Counted from the first letter of the stretch, positions 10,296 to 19,979 are shown. The stretch: DNA of 24,354 bases from Hemicentrotus pulcherrimus (GCA_003118195.1 BEXV01000384.1:80574-104927), one strand, 5' to 3'. The notes: generated by a model not told the origin, from the letters alone. A program made the numbers and translations.

Positions 10296-10751
10296 TGTTA
10301 AATTTTGATAGAAGGGAATGCAGAGTCAGGCATATCGCTCATTATAGTTTTATTTTCCTTAGTATGGCCGAAATTATCCTCTTCATATTTTGAATCGCTA
10401 GACATATTTCGAGAGCCTGGCAAATAGTTAAAAATAAGACGAAATAGTAGACTAAGAATTCCAAATAAATTTGTATTGAACAAGACATTTTCAGAAAGGG
10501 GCGCCGTTTGTTTTAAATCATGAATGTAAAGTCCAGTAATTTTTAAAAGAGCGAATAATTTCAAAGAATACACGCTACTTTTCCCGCAAGCGGAACCTCA
10601 CTCTCATGTCTAGTTTTATAGCTTGAGTTTGATATTTGTTTTCCTGTGTTTCAAGAGCCTCTTCGTATTGAAGAAGTAAGGACAATTACAGGCCTAGATT
10701 AGGGGGTAATCTCAGACATGCATCACATTAATCGTATACGAACGAGAACGT

Positions 10752-10893
10752 GGTAGCATTAAAACATAACATTTTCTTGGAAAATTATATTTTATGTTAT
10801 CAAAAGAAACCAATAATCAATCAGGAAAGGAATGAAAGTAAATGCATGAACCTGTGCTGTGAATCTGATGGTATTTAGGTTTGTTGTCAATCA
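10752..10893 (+). repeat. Array flank block, paralogous to 5300-5451
   Basis: This holds the same ordered words as the block upstream of copy B. Here the 71-bp satellite begins shortly after it, so the satellite has expanded within the duplicated segment of unit E. Confidence 0.6.
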
Positions 10894-10949
10894 CCCTTAA
10901 AAGCCCATAGGAAAGTGAAAAGTATGCCGCAAACCTATCGTAGACAAAG

Positions 10950-11285
10950 AGTATGCCGAAATATGCGGCAGAAAGAAATTTTGCTGCAGACTTGCCGCAT
11001 ACCAGTATGCCACAGGAACAGTCTGCGGCAGATCTGCGGCAGGATGAAATTTTGATGCAGAATCGCTGCATACCAGTATGCCACAGGAACAGTCTGCGGC
11101 AGATCTGCAGCAGGATAACATTTTGCTGCAGACTTGCCGCATACCAGTATGACACATGTACAGTCTGCGGCAGATCTGCGGCAGAATGAATTTTTTCTTT
11201 AGACTTGCAGCATACCAGTATGGCACAGGAACAGTCTGCGGCAGGATGCAACTTTGCTCCAGACTTGCTGCAGGTCTGCCACAGA
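10950..11285. repeat. 71-bp minisatellite with CTGCGGCAG motifs
   Basis: Units begin at 10981, 11052, 11123 and 11194, exactly 71 bp apart. The next begins at 11254 after an 11-bp loss inside the fourth unit. Each full unit holds CATACCAGTATG, then CAGTCTGCGGCAGATCTGCG and GCAG, a near-palindrome (CTGCGGCAG/ATCTGCGGCAG) that can fold on itself. Because 71 is not a multiple of three, each frame drifts between units, yet stops are scarce on both strands, giving spurious frames of up to 144 codons. GC content is well above that of the surroundings. Confidence 0.9.
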
Positions 11286-11500
11286 AAAGTGGGAAATTAT
11301 ACAGTCTGAAGCAAGGCTATAGGGGGCCATTTTGGAGGACATGCAGTACCATGAGGTTGCAGGCTGAACCCATGATCTTGTAAATTCGTGTGCAGCAAGT
11401 CTGCGGCAAAATTAATTTGCATGTGAAAAAGATGACTGTCTGCGGCAGGTCTGCTGCAGAGCTGCGGCAAGTCTGCCACAGGAGTAGGCGGCAGGCTCAT
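11286..11500. repeat. Degenerate margin of the 71-bp satellite
   Basis: Isolated CAAGTCTGCGGCA, GTCTGCGGCAGGTCTGCTGC and CTGCCACAGGAG words continue the satellite vocabulary without a fixed period, with unrelated sequence between 11310 and 11390. This looks like decayed or rearranged array edge. Confidence 0.6.
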
Positions 11501-11886
11501 TTCTTTCATATGGGAGGGCATGTGTATGCTTATCACTAATAAATTAGGTGACCGGATGCTTCTCCTATAACTTCACTTCTCAATTTCACTCTCAATACAA
11601 ACACTTATCACAATAATTAAGTTTACTTGTTGTGGGACAGCCTGACACGAATACTGGAAGCCGGCCGTTCATTCCGCATAAATGTTTTTTTGTTTTTTTT
11701 TCTAGTTCCTTCAGGAACCTGGACCGCACATGGTACATGGTTAAAAACTCAACTCTACTCAAAACTCAACGAGAATAACAACTCTGGAAACCCATAAGTC
11801 CCATAACGTACCATAACGTAAAACACCGCTAGGGTGATTCAATGACCATGGGCGTAAATCCTTACGTTATACCTATTGTTCAGGGA
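11500..11886. other. Spacer between satellite and assembly gap
   Basis: A small hairpin, GTTCCTTCAGGAAC, occurs near 11706, and CATAACGTAC/CATAACGTAA is a short direct repeat near 11802-11821. No gene is seen. Confidence 0.4.
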
Positions 11887-11930
11887 GGGGGGGGGGGGGG
11901 ANNNNNNNNNNNNNNNNNNNNNNNNNNNNN
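11887..11930. other. G14 homopolymer and assembly gap (29 N)
   Basis: Fourteen G residues at 11887-11900 and a single A are followed by N at 11902-11930. The gap length is probably a placeholder. Sequencing failure at a G-tract is the likely cause. A second, single N follows T15 at 21430. Confidence 0.9.
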
Positions 11931-12362
11931 TGTCAATTACGCACTAAGCCCTAGTCCTAGTCTCCGCGGCGGAAGTTTGCATTCAACCGGGCCACCAGTC
12001 ACGTACCAAATTGTAGTACGCATACTGTAACGATACAACCTACATTTGCCTCCTATACAATCGTACTATAGACAAATGATGAATAGAATAGGATTAGTGT
12101 CTTACTAAAGCACACCAGAGTATCTAATTGATTTCTAACCTGAGCACGGCTCTTCCCATGAGCCTACATGCCAGAGAGCGTGATAAAGAAATAAAAGGAA
12201 TGACAACAATATGACCCCCTCCCTCATCCCATAAAAAAACGTACATACGCGTACAGAAAATTGAAAAATTGAAATAAGCTGCACATTTGCTATGCTTATT
12301 GGCACTACCAGTATATTATGAACATCTGTCGTCAGCTTGGTTCTAGGAATCAAAGGTTTTAG

Positions 12363-12489
12363 GATGTCGTTGAATATACCAGCTCATACAAAATGTACAG
12401 GTACACTTACGACGTTGCATACCACCGAAACTGCACGTTTCGTTCAGTGTCAAACACAAACCAAGCATTTGTCGTATGTCACAAACCAG
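12363..12489 (+). CDS. Copy E: best-preserved exon of the array
   Basis: It has a pyrimidine-ended acceptor, GGTTTTAG, at 12355-12362, the donor CCAG|GTGAGG at 12489/12490, and no stop between. The length is 127 nt, phase 0 to phase 1, 42 codons plus one base. It starts DVVEYTSSYKMYRYTYDVAY and ends QAFVVCHKPG. The second and third array cysteines are kept (NCTF and VVCH) while the first is Tyr. An alternative acceptor, CGTTCAG, ends at 12447 and would give the same 42-nt mini-exon as in B and C. Homology to copy B extends about 260 bp upstream, for example TGATTTCYAACCTGAG near 12130. No family is recognised; the odd cysteine count suggests part of a larger disulphide domain, which is inference. 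Confidence 0.45.
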
Positions 12490-12512
12490 GTGAGGCGTTT
12501 TGTTATTGCCTC

Positions 12513-12625
12513 TTTAAAGTAAAAATATAAGGAAAATAAAACAGTTAATACTTTGTTTATATTCGACAGTAATTTAATTGATTTTCAGAGTTGGAATAGG
12601 CGTAGACAAGGTAAAGGGAAAACGA
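12513..12625 (+). repeat. Downstream flank of copy E
   Basis: TTCGACAGTAATTTAATTGA and AGAGTTGGAATAGG correspond to the flanks of units C (8822) and D (10145). This is the least disturbed exon-to-flank arrangement in the array. Confidence 0.6.
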
Positions 12626-13189
12626 GAAATGAGACCTCATGATTGAAAAAGGACCATATGTTATTTAATTATTTATGGACCTCAGTAAGACATTTACACG
12701 TTCCACCGTACAAACCGTTTAAATAAACTACAACTTTATTGCTTCAGAGTAATTGCTAATAATAGTTTCCAAGAAATCTAACTAATCGAGAATAATTCTC
12801 TATTCTTGGAAAATAGTTGCCAAATATTATCATACAATGTATAGTCCATCAAAGGAGATATCTCGACCCTCTAGATTAGTTGAACCTTTTTTCTTATAGA
12901 AGCAGCAATGTATTGAAAAATTACAATTGTATGTATCTATTGACAGAAAAAAAGAAAGACAAAAATGTTTTAATTCTAAATCACTTTGAGACGGAATTCG
13001 AAGGCAAAAATGTAGCCATATTTTCATCGAATATGTTGCTTACTATGTAAAACGCTATATTCATGTCACTTATGTCTCTTATTTTTACCTGTTGTTTACA
13101 GTCCATCAAAATATTTAAAATCACATGTATTTTACTACTCACATTCTTTCATTCATAAATAACCTACCCGAACTAACACAAAAGTACAT
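12626..13189. other. AT-rich spacer without a recognisable gene
   Basis: No coding signal was seen. No repeat match within the window was recognised either. Confidence 0.35.
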
Positions 13190-13600
13190 TTGAACAATCC
13201 TAAAACAGCCCTGCCCTATGAATCCACAATACACACTGGACTCGATACTTTGAATTTGCTATCCATTGACACACACGTTCGATCGTAAACATTTGTTAAG
13301 CAACGCTTAAAAGGCTATCTTTTCCCAAGGTCGACGTGGTTAAATACTTGTTAAGCAATTTACAAACATCATACAAATATTATTAATTGCTGTGAAAATG
13401 AGCAGAATATTTTTTATTTTCTCTCTCGCGCGCGGTCTCCCTTTACTTTACTTTGTGTTTTTGGTGACCAACTGCACGTATGTTTTGTTTATTGTAAGAA
13501 CTTGTTTTAACTTATCACAAGGACGTCAGATTATTCTTTGCCTATGGCGACCCCTTATTTATTGTGTGATGTTATGGTGTAATGATTTTTACAGAAAACA
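13190..13600 (+). mobile_element. LINE 3' end (second, different lineage)
   Basis: From 13292 to TAA at 13352-13354 the plus strand reads FVKQRLKGYLFPRS, the FK-x-LK-x-YLF type ending of CR1-group ORF2. A broken ALPYES-like word near 13210 fits the LP-x-E/SI block that precedes it. The sequence after the stop (to about 13600) would be its 3' UTR. It differs from the 3' end at 6241, so it is another family or an old subfamily. Confidence 0.45.
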
Positions 13601-14580
13601 AATGAACATCAATCAATCACCCTTTTACTTTTGCAAGTGCATCCTCTGACTAACACTGATAAATATTCAAGAAGATCACTTATTCAAATGGGTGAATTCA
13701 GCTCCTCATTCATCTTGCGGCCCACTGAAGTGATATTAGAATACAATGTTATTATAAGTATTTAAAATGAAAGGCTCCATATTTCCTTTATCATATTACT
13801 TATTGTAGAATATTTTATTATTCGTTTTTATTCTCGAAGTGGGTGTATCTGTTTTCAAGTAGGCTAAATATTTCCTTATTCAAATTACAAGAGTTCCCAC
13901 ATGTAACATAAATTCGCTCTGACTACGGTGTATTCGCGTAGATAAATATACTCCCCGTGTATTAATAAATGCTAAACATTCTGTTGAAGTAGTAATACAC
14001 CAAGTTTAGACAGATACCACTGTAAATAAACAAATAACATATAATTATCCGAAAATTATTATTCTCTCTATTTACTTTTTAACGACTAGTTATTATCATA
14101 TTCCTTTGTGTAGCTCCTAAAAAGTTGAGGGGTACCTAAATTTCCCAAACATATAAATCAATAAAGAAATAGGATTTGTATACGATTATCAAATGAAGGA
14201 TCTAATGTAAATGGGTACCTGGCAGGAATTAATTCTTTGAAATGCTAGAGCGCCGCAATGGCAGCACAGCTAAAGCTGGGGCAATATTCTCCAAGTTGGG
14301 AAGCGCTTAGAGATTGTAATAAAAAACTGAGTATTATTATTTTTATGATAGCAGTTTTAATGTCATTTAGATCATTGCATATAGCAGAATTACAGAAGTA
14401 TAATAAACGTGAAATCATACGTAAAATACTTCCCTCAAAACGAAAAGAAAAATCGTATCACTATTTGCTATACAAACCTCAAAGACCCTTGCATATACTT
14501 TAAATGTAAATATTGTTCCAAATTCCATTGTTTTTGTATTTTCGACGGTACAACCATCGTTTCAAGGAGCTGTAATTAAA
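13601..14580. other. Spacer without a supported gene
   Basis: A plus-strand frame at 14258-14503 starts in a good context (CGCAATGG) and has a short hydrophobic stretch (LSIIIFMIAVLMSF). It resembles nothing I know, and no splice context or neighbour supports it, so it is not called. Confidence 0.35.
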
Positions 14581-14587
14581 AACAAAC

Positions 14588-14717
14588 TTAAAATACTCGC
14601 CATTAGTTGTATGGCCTTCGCAAGGTTCTCTACTATGATCGCATACTTGAGCTATTGCTTTACCAAAAGAGAGAAACTTCTGGTCACTGCCCTCGAAAAA
14701 GATTTTGATATACAAAT
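14588..14717 (-). CDS. Candidate minus-strand exon of an unknown cysteine-containing protein
   Basis: On the minus strand a possible acceptor, TAAAGATCCACAG, ends at 14718. The frame that follows (phase 1 entry) reads LYIKIFFEGSDQKFLSFGKA, then IAQVCDHSREPCEGHTTNGE. The amino-acid mix is protein-like, with balanced charge, two cysteines and no simple-sequence bias, in contrast to the AT-driven frames around it. Donor choice is unclear: GA|GTATTT at 14597/14596 and AA|GTTTGT at 14588/14587 are both weak, and the frame stays open to 14500. I do not recognise the family. It lies on the strand opposite to the exon array, as does the candidate at 20524. Confidence 0.3.
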
Positions 14718-14719
14718 CT

Positions 14720-15220
14720 GTGGATCTTTATAAAACGAACGAACTTATAATTCACATGCCGTGTGATTCTGCCACGCTACTACTGTCATTTACTGTTGTA
14801 TTCAATAACTAATCGTGTATGGCTTGTGTTTCCACTCATGATCTGTGTATATACACGTATTTGTTTTGCTTTTAGCCCTTATTTTGGAAAAAAAAATGAT
14901 TGTATATGTACAAAATTACTTTTTTTTTCAAATAGCCCCACCAGACGAATTAACTTCCGAATTCCAAATTATTCTTTTTTTCACATATAGGCATGCCATT
15001 GTGTTACACTTCTAGTACGGGGTTCTATGCCTGTAATTTTGAATCGAATTCAATTATATTATAGTGTTGTATTTATTTATTTAGGACCAATTTGGAAAAT
15101 GGGCATTTCAAAGCAATACTCTATCTATTGGTTACTTTGACGAGCGGCCACAGAGGACTTCATTATGTCTGCGTATGATTATTGAGTATATTATCCTTCA
15201 AAAGATTATAGGACTCTTAT
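14720..15220. other. AT-rich spacer
   Basis: No gene, repeat or RNA signature was recognised between the minus-strand exon candidate and the duplicated block at 15221. Confidence 0.35.
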
Positions 15221-15375
15221 GTCAAACCTGATATGTTTCAGACATACATGAATGTATTTGTAATTAAATCATGTTCTATTTCTCCACATGCATGAATGTA
15301 GTCCTCACTTTCTTCACTTAAAACAAATATATCGTGAAGACTTAAAGTCTTTTTCATCATGTTCATGGCGAATCC
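15221..15375 (+). repeat. Array flank block, paralogous to 21026-21212
   Basis: Ordered shared words are TCAAACCTGATAT, CATGCATGAATGTA (CATGCATGTATGTA-like in the other copy), CTCACTTYCTTC and TCATGTTMATGGCGAATC. The block precedes copy F here and copy H there, at different distances because of insertions. The 113-codon frame at 15288-15629 starts inside this block and has no protein match that I know. Confidence 0.6.
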
Positions 15376-15829
15376 ACAAATGGAAAGGCGTTTTCAAAAT
15401 AGGAACTGAGAAAAAAACAGCCACCACCGAAAAAAGGAAATACTCTCCCGCAGTTCGGATGATTGCTAGGCTACAACAAAACATATCTTTGTCATCAAAA
15501 TGTCTTAATTATGATGATAATAATGCGTTTGTATGTGAGAGTGTGTTTTCGTCGGATTTAAGTGCTGTCGATGTACTAACAGCAGTTTTAATTTGTGTTT
15601 ATATCTTGTCTAAATTAGTGCTAATATAAGTTAATGAAGGAAATTGTACATACACAAGACAAAACTACACTGTTTTGAACATGGGTTAATGTATGGACTA
15701 TCAGTAGTGGAAAATTTAAAAAAAATGTCAGAAAATTGCTATGAAGCAGATATTTGTCTCACCTACGGACATAATCAATATGCAAGCAAGATGCAAATCA
15801 AGCTGGTAAATGGTAGTTGGAATAGCCTG

Positions 15830-16033
15830 TATTATCATTATGATTCGTTTGGATATTATCATATATCACACATCTGTCATCAAATTGTGCCGATATTGGT
15901 GGGATAACAATGACGTTGGCAGCACGTTCAGTATAACTGCATTGTCTTGCTCTTCGGATATTTGTACACGGAATCTGCTCGTTCGATACATTCTCAACCA
16001 AATACCAACTCTTCGTCGGATGCCATAAACCAG
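15830..16033 (+). pseudogene. Copy F: frame-disrupted exon of the array
   Basis: The upstream core (ATCTGTCATCAAATTG) and the 3' end with the donor ACCAG|GTGAGGCGTTTG and TTATTGCC are well kept. The end reads CSFDTFSTKYQLFVGCHKPG in the array frame. The middle has small insertions or deletions against other copies, and the conserved ATGAC is ATAAC here. The donor is intact but the exon as a whole is probably not usable. Confidence 0.5.
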
Positions 16034-16137
16034 GTGAGGCGTTTGGGTTATTGCCAGTTCGCGTGAAAGTATAAAGTTAGAGATGAAAGATCGTTAAAAA
16101 AATATCTCCCCCTCCTAGTGTAATATAGCCTTTTGAC

Positions 16138-16225
16138 AAGGCCTCGTGACTCTGGCTAAGCGGATGAGCTGAGTCTAGATACCCGGGGTGAACGCGCGAC
16201 CGAGTGACGACCGTCACGAGGCCTT
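16138..16225. mobile_element. Small foldback element, possibly tRNA-related
   Basis: AAGGCCTCGTGAC at 16138-16150 is perfectly complementary to GTCACGAGGCCTT at 16213-16225. The 62-bp interior holds TGGCTAAGCGG, which fits the tRNA A-box pattern TRGCNNARYGG, and the minus strand holds GCGTTCACCCC, a poor B-box. It could be a tiny MITE or a piece of a SINE. No cloverleaf can be drawn, so it is not called as a tRNA gene. Confidence 0.55.
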
Positions 16226-16399
16226 TTGCAATGTAGATATCACTGCTCCGCATGAATTATTCATAGATACATATTGACCGATCAGAAAGGCGATCCAGTC
16301 CAACTCGTTTTCGTTCGATGTACAGGTCAGAGGTCTAAGCCCGTACGGACGTCATTCTTAGTTCATAGTAGACCATATGTTCGTATTACGTAGAGTTTA

Positions 16400-16452
16400 C
16401 TGTGCATGTGTGTCTGGGTGTGTTTGTGCATGTGCGTGTGTGTGTGTGTGTA
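16400..16452. repeat. (GT)n microsatellite
   Basis: A GT-rich run becomes a pure TG repeat from about 16434 to 16452. Confidence 0.85.
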
Positions 16453-16454
16453 AT

Positions 16455-17379
16455 GGATACTCTATCCGATGCAAGGATACGTTCGCTGATTGGACGCTAC
16501 CATTTCGGTAGCGAATTCCAGTTGGAAACAAAGGTTTACCTTAGAAATCCAAACCAGATTGTGGTATTTATATAACCCTCTAATGCATTATGTACACATC
16601 CGAATGCTAAATATTTCAAAGGGTGATTCCTTGATCTGCGACTCAGCCCAAGTCTCAGTTATTCCTCAAGCGACACGGACAATCTTAACCACGTATACAA
16701 CTTAAGGTGATGCTAATTAATTGGTTGACTTGAACACAAACAGTTTTATGTGATCGAACTGGAACATTGTTGTAAACCCAGTAATAGATTATGCTAATGT
16801 TATTGATGTTAGATTTCGCTTAATATGAAAATCATTGTATTATACAACCATTGATGATAATTGTTTAGAGATCAATCGGCAGCTGATCGTTGATCATTTG
16901 TCGGCATTTTCTTAATTAAATATCGCCCGATAAAAGACGGCAAGTACTAGTTATTAATCATCGATACGTCGGCAGTCATTTTAAAATGATTATCACCAAC
17001 CCATGGAAAAATGGACAACTTTTCCACCACCAGTTAGGTCAGCAAAATATTTTTGATGCCGCAGCATAAACCTCCGGCTCTTTAGGCCAACAGCTGACCG
17101 CTGACAACCCCTTTGTAAGACTGCGTTACCTTTGTGCGACCTCTGGCAACAAACCATCGACTAGAAGGTGTTAGTCTTCTGTGTTCGGTCGTACCATTAA
17201 CGTTACTTTAAAAAAAACGATGTGACTAGACAGACATTTAACACCCAAAACTGGACATAAACGTCGATTGTGTACCGGGCGTCCGACTTGGGATCAATTT
17301 ATATTAAAATGAACTTTGCAGAAAAGCAAACTACGATAGCAATCGCTATGCCAACAAAGTAGCAATACAAACTGTATTT
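16455..17379. other. Spacer without a supported gene
   Basis: A small hairpin, CGCTACCATTTCGGTAGCG, lies at 16495-16513. The remainder, including the 71-codon plus-strand frame at 16490-16705, shows no recognisable protein. The 5' part of the LINE at 17380 may extend leftwards into this stretch. Confidence 0.35.
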
Positions 17380-18840
17380 CATATTGTTGTCTAAATTCTG
17401 ATGCCAAAGAGGAAGTTGAAAATATCACAGAAATCTGATCATGAAAAATAAGGTTAGTCAAAAGAAGTCATTCAATGTGTCAGGTCTCTTGTACATGACG
17501 GATACACAATCTGTGATACCTTGTATACTGATTAAGATACGTTCGTGAATGAACTAGGTGATATATTTTGTGACAAAGTCGCGAAAATCCGCAATAATAT
17601 TGAAACAACATTAAATGCAATGAATGAACCCATGATTTATTCTCCATTAGCCACTTACATTGACGTCGATCTTTTGTGGAATGTTCAAATCTCTTTCTGA
17701 GCACCAAATTGATAAACTTATACTTGACCTCAGTATGGAGTTATGCTCATTAGATCCTATGCCCATGAAACTTCTTCTACAGAATATCGAAATATGAATT
17801 CCTGTGTTCACACATAATTTCATCTTCTTCTCTCGACTGGTCATTTTCCCATGCAATGGAAAAATGCCCTCATCACATCATTATTGCAAAAACCTGGTCT
17901 TGACGTAGATTTTAACAACTTAAGAACTATAAGCAATCTGAAACACACATCGAAGTTGGTTGAATTTACTGCTACCCGGCAAATTATGGATCACCTCAAT
18001 ATCAATTAACGTTTTCCATCAACTCATTCTTCATACAGACAATTTCATAGTGCCAAAATTGCACGAACAATGATTGATCTATTGATGACTATGGATTCCC
18101 AGAAATTCACTCTTTTATTTGTATTAGATCTAAGTAGACTGCATTCGACACCATAGATCATTCTTGCGTATCAGAATCTTTAAGGACCTGTGATAGCATA
18201 GATGGCGTTGTTCTCTAATGGAAATAGTCGTACTTGTCAAATAGACATCGACACATCAAAAAAGATGATGTGATCTCTGATGATTTCCCAGTGCCTTTTG
18301 GAGTTCCACAAGGTTCCCGGCTGGGTCCTTTGTAATTTACTCTGTACACTGCTAATCTCATCATGCCAATGCTATGACACACAACGTTATGTATCATTCA
18401 GATCTAATGGGCATGCTAATGAGCGATGTGTTTCACTTATATAACATGTGTTGACTATACGTACGTGGATTAAAGTTGCAAAATAGGCTCTAGCTTCATG
18501 ATAGCAACAACTGAAAAAAATTATCCTGTACATACTTAAACAGTGTATCGATTGGAAAATCTGTAAGTACTAGAAATCTCGGAGTACAGTTCGATGCGCA
18601 TTTGAATATGAGAACACACATCACAAATGTTTAGAAATCAGCCTACTCCATGATCTATAACGTATTCGTAAATATTTAGATGAGGACATTGTTCATGCAT
18701 GTATCACCAATACGTTGGACTACTGTAATGGTCTACTGCATTGGATCCTTGACTCTAAAATAGTGTGATTGCAACAAGTTCAAAATACCTGTGCAAGGCT
18801 GATTTGTGGTTGTTCAGAAATTTAAAAGGATTTATCAAAA
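17380..18840 (+). mobile_element. CR1/L2-like LINE, reverse transcriptase region, inactive
   Basis: Consecutive pieces on the plus strand, with frame changes and stops, follow the order of a CR1/L2 ORF2. A linker piece ends in KVAKIRNNIETTLNAMNEP (about 17575). FPMQWKNALITSLLQKPG follows at 17845, then the F/LDLS-AFDTIDHS region near 18120-18160 with stops. VPFGVPQGSRLGPL, the canonical PQGS block, is at 18291-18332 and is followed at once by a stop. The C-terminal blocks are TLDYCNGLLHWILD at 18712 and VQNTCARLICG at about 18778. The catalytic YADD box is not preserved. The copy stops near 18840, before the usual ORF2 end. It enlarges the interval between copies F and G. Confidence 0.9.
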
Positions 18841-19011
18841 TAGAAATTCAATGTCATTGCAATCTGATAATCTACATGCGGAGGTGTTTAGACCCGATAT
18901 CAATTAAAGTAAAGTAAGTTGATTACCATGATTGGCAATTATTGGTATTACGCGTATATTGTGTATAACATAAATATTGATCAGCTTTCTCTGGAACAGA
19001 TTAACTGTTAG

Positions 19012-19144
19012 GATTTCTTTGAACGTAGCTCGACCAGTATGACGTACGTGTACATCTGTAAATACGATATCGCGCATATCCGAAGCTGTTCGTTTGGTAC
19101 AAGGTCATACACATAAAAAACATTCGTCGGATGTCACAAACAAG
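19012..19144 (+). pseudogene. Copy G: array exon with one in-frame stop
   Basis: The acceptor TTAACTGTTAG ends at 19011 and the donor CAAG|GTGAGA is at 19144/19145. The length is 133 nt, phase 0 to phase 1 as in copy E. The reading is DFFERSSTSMTYVYICKYDI, then AHIRSCSFG and FVGCHKQG, with all three cysteines at spacing C-x9-C-x14-C. A single TAA at 19114-19116 interrupts the frame. Apart from that base change the exon is as well kept as copy E, and the splice sites look usable. Confidence 0.5.
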
Positions 19145-19199
19145 GTGAGACATTTGGACATTGTTCTTTCACATATTTTCGCATCGTTATCTATATTTC

Positions 19200-19760
19200 G
19201 CTGTACAATTAACTGAAAATATCACGAGCCCCACTTATTTGTTTTCTTACAAGACAATTAGGTTTCCCAGAAAATTTGCCAAAATTAGAACGACTGGTGA
19301 GTTTTGAATGTTCACTAACAATCCTAAATTCATTTGTCGATAATCGGAGAGAAACATTTCAAGGAGGCTACTTCACTATAAACATAATTATCATTACTCA
19401 ATTCAATCATTGGGAAATAAGAAAGAAAGTAAGAAAAAATGGGAGAAGGGGGAGAAAAGAACGACATAGGTCTCCGAAGGTTAAATGCACTTCCATCGCG
19501 GGTCCGGAAATGTGTGTAGATTATCAAGAAATCTCATGACTGGCCCTTCTTGACCCTGGTTCTGAAGAAAGTGGATATTGCCCTGACATGTCACCGTCGT
19601 ATTGCACGTTTCTGGTCTGGTCTCCATGTAACCCTCTTCCTATAGTAAAGTGATTAGGTACACAACCAAGTCTTCGGGGATCTATGCAGGATGTCTTTCT
19701 TGGTTGCTTTATTGGTAGATTCTCTTCATCAATGGAAGGAGTACATTGTAAAGTCTCGAC
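19200..19760. other. Spacer between copy G and an RTE/jockey-like fragment
   Basis: The plus-strand frame at 19276-19539 is lysine/arginine-rich in its second half and not recognised. The part from 19540 may be degraded 3' continuation of the minus-strand LINE fragment, but no motif confirms this. Confidence 0.3.
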
Positions 19761-19769
19761 AATAGTCGG

Positions 19770-19970
19770 TCAGAAGGAGCGTTTATCGCGATGAACATCT
19801 CTAAAATGTTGGTCATTTTCACCCAACCATTTTTGTTGGCTTTTTTTTGCCTTTTTTCCCTTCCTGCTGACATGGTAAGTTACCGATTGGACGATGCATT
19901 TTAACTTCTGCCACTGCGTCTCTGCATCCTGGATCTTTCGAGACAGGTTACCTCTGAGTTGCTTATCCAA
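19770..19970 (-). mobile_element. Non-LTR retrotransposon fragment: linker between endonuclease and RT
   Basis: The minus strand reads TQWQKLKCIVQSVTYHVSRK, then QQKWLGENDQHFRDVHRDKR. This resembles the linker that many RTE/jockey-group ORF2 proteins have between their two enzymatic domains, with W-x-x-L/I-K followed by HQDWFDENDxEIxxLxxxKR. Only this piece is recognisable, and neither endonuclease nor reverse transcriptase motifs were found next to it. Confidence 0.5.
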
Positions 19971-19979
19971 TCACCCAAT

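Noticed and set aside
10817..11251. 144-codon minus-strand frame and other frames over 10817-11383
   Set aside because: They run through the 71-bp satellite. The period is not a multiple of three, and frames are open on both strands, so they reflect repeat composition.
14258..14503. 81-codon frame with a hydrophobic stretch and good ATG context
   Set aside because: It has no homology that I can recognise and no splice or promoter context. A frame of this length is expected by chance in 24 kb.
15288..15629. 113-codon plus-strand frame with a hydrophobic C-terminus
   Set aside because: It starts inside a duplicated intronic block whose paralogue at 21026 does not keep the frame, and no family is recognised.
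16138..16225. tRNA gene
   Set aside because: It has an A-box-like word only, no proper B-box or cloverleaf, and the arms are too long for an acceptor stem.
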